A stretch of 64,000 nt of DNA from Cyanobacteria bacterium SBLK (lineage in GTDB: Bacteria; Cyanobacteriota; Cyanobacteriia; Cyanobacteriales; Spirulinaceae): contig JAGHZQ010000016.1 of assembly GCA_017746715.1 (NCBI GenBank), positions 86,804 to 150,803 on the forward strand, in the 5' to 3' direction. Position numbers and translations under genes: made by a program. This document shows, one piece after another, positions 61,355 to 64,000 of this stretch. The notes under the pieces were generated by a model that was not told the origin of the DNA, ran no database searches, and worked only from the letters and a program-made list of their open reading frames with translations. Within the stretch, counting starts at the first letter, position 1, and each line of letters starts with the position of its first letter.

Positions 61355-62653
61355 ATGACTGAGAAAACAGAACTTTTACAATCCTGTACGGTTAAATTAA
61401 GTCTTGTTCAAGAGAGCAGCAACGATTATGTAACGGGATTTTTTATCTCATCAACGTTAATTTTAACTTGCGCTCACGGAATTGCAGAAAATGCAGGGAT
61501 TGGGGGGCAAGTTTGGGGGAATTGGCAAGGGCAAATTTTTTCGGCAAGGGTTGAGAAAATGCTGGAGGATTGCGATCGCTTTGATTTTGCTTTATTACAA
61601 CTCGTTTTGCCTCTTGACAATTCTGCCTTTTTAGAGTTGGATTCATCGTTAAAAGTTGGGGATATTCTCTACAATTTTGGCTATCCCGACGCACACAAAA
61701 TCGGCGAACCCAGTACGTTTAAATATGAGGGTTTGGATGGGGACGATCCGCCTTTACTCAAGTTTACTGGCGATCGCGTTCTGTCGGGATTGAGCGGATC
61801 GCCGTTGTTGAATCAAAGAACGGGAAAAGTTTGCGGTATTGTGGTTTTAAATCGAGATTATAAGCTCGATTTTGGAGGTTGGGGGGTTCCAATCAGTACG
61901 ATTTTTACAGTATTTCCGGAGTTACAACCGCAACCTATTACTTTTCCTGCTCATCCTTTTGTTTCTCATCGAGCGATCGACGATCCTGCCTATCTTTTTG
62001 GACGGGAGAGGGAGCTTACGTTTATTTTCGATACTTTGAATGTGGGGTCGGGGGTGGCTTTAATTGGGGAGACGGGAATGGGAAAAACGGCGATTTTGAA
62101 GGCGATCGCTTCTCAAACCGAATCGCGTTTGCAGGAGTCTCGCCAACCCGTTTACGCGAATTTGAGCAACATTTTTAATGAGGAGGAGTTTTATTTGACT
62201 TTGTGCGATCGCATTGGGATTGAGTTCTGTCGGGGAGGGTATTGGTTTGCTCGCCGATTGCGCGATCGCCGAATTTTATTATTATTGGATAATATCGATA
62301 ATATGAAATGGGAGGGGTTAGATCGACAAGTTCGTGCTCAATTTCGAGATTTGGCAAATCAAGGTAAAAGCTCTCCGTTACGTTTGGTGGTGGCGACGAG
62401 AACGCCTTTAGAACGTCTTTTTGACGATAGCGGTGTGGATTCACCCTTTGTTAATATTTGTTCTGAACGAATTCTTAAACCTTGGGACGATGCGATCGCT
62501 CGGGATTTTATTGAAGGGTGTTTGCGAGGACATTCGAGACAATTTTCAGAAAAGGAAATTTATCAAATTATCTTGGATAGCAAGGGAATTCCGGCAAATG
62601 TTATTGATGAGGGTCGCAAACTTTGCGATCGCTATCGGTATGATGGAGAATAA
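61355..62653 (+). CDS. Trypsin-like protease fused to a STAND NTPase
   Basis: 432 aa from ATG 61355. Residues 1-190 form a trypsin-like domain with triad H41 (LTCAHGI), D77 (FDFALLQL) and S147 (GLSGSPLL). Residues 205-430 form a STAND/AAA NTPase: FGRERELTFIF, Walker A LIGETGMGKTAIL (K244), Walker B ILLLLDNIDN, and the sensor VVATRTPLE. No C-terminal sensor repeats (TPR, WD40) follow, so activation may depend on partner proteins such as the co-occurring domain protein encoded upstream. Architectures of this sort are predicted to trigger proteolysis or cell death on phage infection. A housekeeping role is less likely. Confidence 0.88.
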   Translation: MTEKTELLQSCTVKLSLVQESSNDYVTGFFISSTLILTCAHGIAENAGIGGQVWGNWQGQIFSARVEKMLEDCDRFDFALLQLVLPLDNSAFLELDSSLKVGDILYNFGYPDAHKIGEPSTFKYEGLDGDDPPLLKFTGDRVLSGLSGSPLLNQRTGKVCGIVVLNRDYKLDFGGWGVPISTIFTVFPELQPQPITFPAHPFVSHRAIDDPAYLFGRERELTFIFDTLNVGSGVALIGETGMGKTAILKAIASQTESRLQESRQPVYANLSNIFNEEEFYLTLCDRIGIEFCRGGYWFARRLRDRRILLLLDNIDNMKWEGLDRQVRAQFRDLANQGKSSPLRLVVATRTPLERLFDDSGVDSPFVNICSERILKPWDDAIARDFIEGCLRGHSRQFSEKEIYQIILDSKGIPANVIDEGRKLCDRYRYDGE

Positions 62654-62699
62654 ACCGTGCATTCACGAACGTTCAGAAATGATTTTAGTCATTACATCT

Positions 62700-62860
62700 T
62701 TGCTTTCGTTTGCGATCCGCCTTGGATTCAAATCCAAGGCTTATAGCGAAAGCCATCTAAAGAAGGCTAAGAAAACAACCGAAAATGGATTTCAGCCAAC
62801 CCGTTTTAACGGGTTTTCGCTATGAGACGGGGGTTTTAACCCTCGGCGGATCGACAATCA
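62700..62860. repeat. Cruciform-forming intergenic element
   Basis: GCCTTGGATT (62719-62728)/AATCCAAGGC (62731-62740) lies inside GCTTTCG (62702)/CGAAAGC (62747). A second stem, AACCCGTTTTAACGGGTT, is at 62798-62815, followed by GGGTTTTAACCC near 62832. Such paired AACCCG and CCTTGG palindromes recur in cyanobacterial intergenic regions. It separates the STAND gene from the next. Confidence 0.65.
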
Positions 62861-62885
62861 GAGCATCAATATATCAAAAAATACA

Positions 62886-63515
62886 ATGTCTTACAGTAAC
62901 TTCACCAATCTTAATATCGTTCAACAAGAATTCAACCTCATTCTGGAAGAAGATCGCAATCTGTTTGCCGATATTACCGAAATTCTACCCTCGGATTATC
63001 TGCGACAAACTTTAGCGGAATATCTCCCCCTCGCGACGGCAATTAATACGGAAAAAGCGCGATCGGAGTTTCTTCTCGCTCCTATTTTAGCAGAGGTTCG
63101 CCGCCAAGCAAACTACAAAATTAGTCTCTTTTCTGGGACGGAATTTGAGGTGGATCGAGAACGGGGTTTGAGCGGGTATTGCGATTATTTAATTTGCTGT
63201 TCTAAGGAACAATATTTTATTCGCGCTCCGGTTGTTACCATTGTAGAGGCGAAGAACGAAAATATTAAAGGAGGGTTGGGGCAATGCGTGGCAGAAATGG
63301 TAGCGGCGCAAATTTTTAACCAACAACAGCAATTGAGTATTCCTAAGATTTATGGTGCAGTTTCGACGGGGACGACATGGAAATTTTTATTATTGGACAA
63401 GCAAACGGTTTTTATTGATGCGATCGAATATTATATCAATCAAATTGCGGTAATTCTCGGCATTCTTTTACAACCGATTCGAGATGCAGACGTAAGGTGC
63501 GTTAATGCAATGTAA
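62886..63515 (+). CDS. Predicted PD-(D/E)XK-fold nuclease-like protein with repeat-derived tail
   Basis: 209 aa. An N-terminal helical part (LYLRQTLAEYLPLATAI-like) is followed by a compact core with SGYCDYLICCS (Asp), VVTIVEAKNENIKGGLGQCVAEMVAAQIFNQ (E-x-K, then helix with GQC/E) and KIYGAVSTGTTWKFLLLD. The order D...EAK...Q matches the PD-(D/E)XK nuclease fold. The last 11 residues (IRDADVRCVNAM) come from a dispersed GTGCGTTA repeat, which probably replaced the original end. It may be a nuclease effector or a restriction-like protein of the island. Confidence 0.65.
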   Translation: MSYSNFTNLNIVQQEFNLILEEDRNLFADITEILPSDYLRQTLAEYLPLATAINTEKARSEFLLAPILAEVRRQANYKISLFSGTEFEVDRERGLSGYCDYLICCSKEQYFIRAPVVTIVEAKNENIKGGLGQCVAEMVAAQIFNQQQQLSIPKIYGAVSTGTTWKFLLLDKQTVFIDAIEYYINQIAVILGILLQPIRDADVRCVNAM

Positions 63516-63570
63516 CTCACCCAAATATTATCGAATTGGTGCGTTACGCTGTTGCTAACTGCACCCTACT
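63494..63570. repeat. GTGCGTTA dispersed repeat
   Basis: GTAAGGTGCGTTAATGCA and the inverse-related TTGGTGCGTTACGCTGTTGC...GCACCCTAC flank a short core. This is the common cyanobacterial GTAGGGTGCGTTA intergenic element, here entering the end of the 62886 gene. Confidence 0.65.
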
Positions 63571-63584
63571 CCTCAATTAAAATA

Positions 63585-64000
63585 ATGAGCAAAGATAACC
63601 CTGTCCTTCGTTTAGATTTAGCGCCAAAGTTAAAGCGTCCTCTTTCTTTGTGGAATCCTTTGGATTATTTGTGCTTGTTGTATTGGGTGTTATATTTTCC
63701 TCAAGCGTTGCGTTGGTATGTCAATGAGTTTGGAGGGGGGGAGAATTTACGAGATGCTAAGACATGGCGAGAAAAAATTAATTTTTTTCAAAGAAATCAA
63801 ATCCAATTAAAATTGGTAATTCAAGGTATATTCTTATTGATTGAAACGTTAGTAGTTTTGAAATTAGTTATCACCGAATTAGGATTATCCTTTAGTTGGT
63901 TCGGTGTGGCGTTCGGTGTGGCGGGAGGTGTGGCGGTAGGTGTGGCGGTAGGTGTGGCGGGAGGTGTGACGTTCGGTGTGGTGTTCGGTGTGGCGGTAGG
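63585..64000 (+). CDS. Membrane protein with GV-rich tandem repeats (partial, runs off the window)
   Basis: At least 138 aa from ATG 63585, open to the window end. A polar N-terminus (MSKDNPVLRLDLAPKLKRPLS) leads to an aromatic hydrophobic stretch (LWNPLDYLCLLYWVLYFPQALRWYV), a charged loop, and a hydrophobic helix (LVIQGIFLLIETLVVLKLVI). From 63900 a 12-base repeat encodes GVAF/GVAG/GVAV tetrapeptides. Similar GV-repeat membrane proteins occur in cyanobacteria, often near NTPase genes; I know no established function. It closes the presumed conflict island. Confidence 0.7.
   Translation, partial: MSKDNPVLRLDLAPKLKRPLSLWNPLDYLCLLYWVLYFPQALRWYVNEFGGGENLRDAKTWREKINFFQRNQIQLKLVIQGIFLLIETLVVLKLVITELGLSFSWFGVAFGVAGGVAVGVAVGVAGGVTFGVVFGVAV
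63900..64000. repeat. 12-bp coding minisatellite
   Basis: Eight complete units of the form NNN-GGTGTGGCG (first codon TTC, GGA or GTA) start every 12 bases from 63900, with a ninth cut by the window end. Near-perfect DNA identity indicates slippage-prone expansion. Confidence 0.9.

Noticed and set aside
62421..63015. Open frames spanning the end of the STAND gene and the intergenic element
   Set aside because: They run through palindromic repeats and overlap better-supported genes.

Overview
The window is chromosomal DNA of a phycoerythrin-containing cyanobacterium. Three things show this. The HIP1 palindrome GCGATCGC recurs throughout. There is a membrane-anchored phycobilisome linker followed by a complete cpeCDESTR phycoerythrin linker/lyase/regulator operon. 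There are also plastid/cyanobacterial markers (Ycf34, a D27-like isomerase, sufBCDS with a divergent sufR). No rRNA, CRISPR array, prophage or intact insertion sequence is visible. One tRNA gene, tRNA-Ser(GCT), is present.

Layout. 0-4.2 kb: tandem ABC solute-binding lipoproteins, an ABC permease and a conserved hypothetical gene. 4.2-8.1 kb: a giant secreted haemagglutinin-repeat/CHAT protease gene. 8.3-14.4 kb: housekeeping genes (ycf34, D27-like, NfeD-like, GST, glycosyltransferase, tRNA-Ser, dihydroorotase, signal peptidase). 14.4-24.9 kb: a metal-efflux locus of the Synechocystis nrs/rpp type (histidine kinase, response regulator, short adaptor-like protein, RND pump, MFS exporter). Its two-component pair is split by a 3 kb AT-rich block carrying a DMT exporter, a BesD-like 2-oxoglutarate oxygenase and a formyltransferase. 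25-28.2 kb: an aminotransferase, a repeat-invaded hypothetical gene and the decayed remains of ammonium-transporter and hybrid-kinase sequences. 28.3-35.5 kb: an EPSP synthase, then a tightly overlapping set of a divergent iPGM-like enzyme, phosphonopyruvate decarboxylase, 2-aminoethylphosphonate transaminase and two phosphobase-type N-methyltransferases. 36.5-41.2 kb: arsR-arsI divergent from a pstSCAB operon. 41.4-45.2 kb: moeB, an exported cysteine-repeat protein, a Uma2 protein and a HEAT-repeat protein. 45.5-50.9 kb: phycobilisome genes. 51-57.7 kb: suf genes. 57.7-60 kb: a UvrD/PcrA helicase. 60.2-64 kb: a probable conflict/defence island (Uma2, trypsin-co-occurring domain protein, trypsin-STAND NTPase, PD-(D/E)XK-like protein, GV-repeat membrane protein).

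The most interesting candidate system is the 2-aminoethylphosphonate operon. It has the second and third enzymes of the classical pathway but no PEP mutase next to them; a divergent iPGM homologue occupies that position. It is followed by two methyltransferases resembling phosphoethanolamine N-methyltransferases, which suggests N-methylated aminoethylphosphonate as product. Other candidates are the inserted oxygenase-formyltransferase-exporter block and the trypsin-STAND island. All functions are inferred by reading the sequence; no database search was possible.
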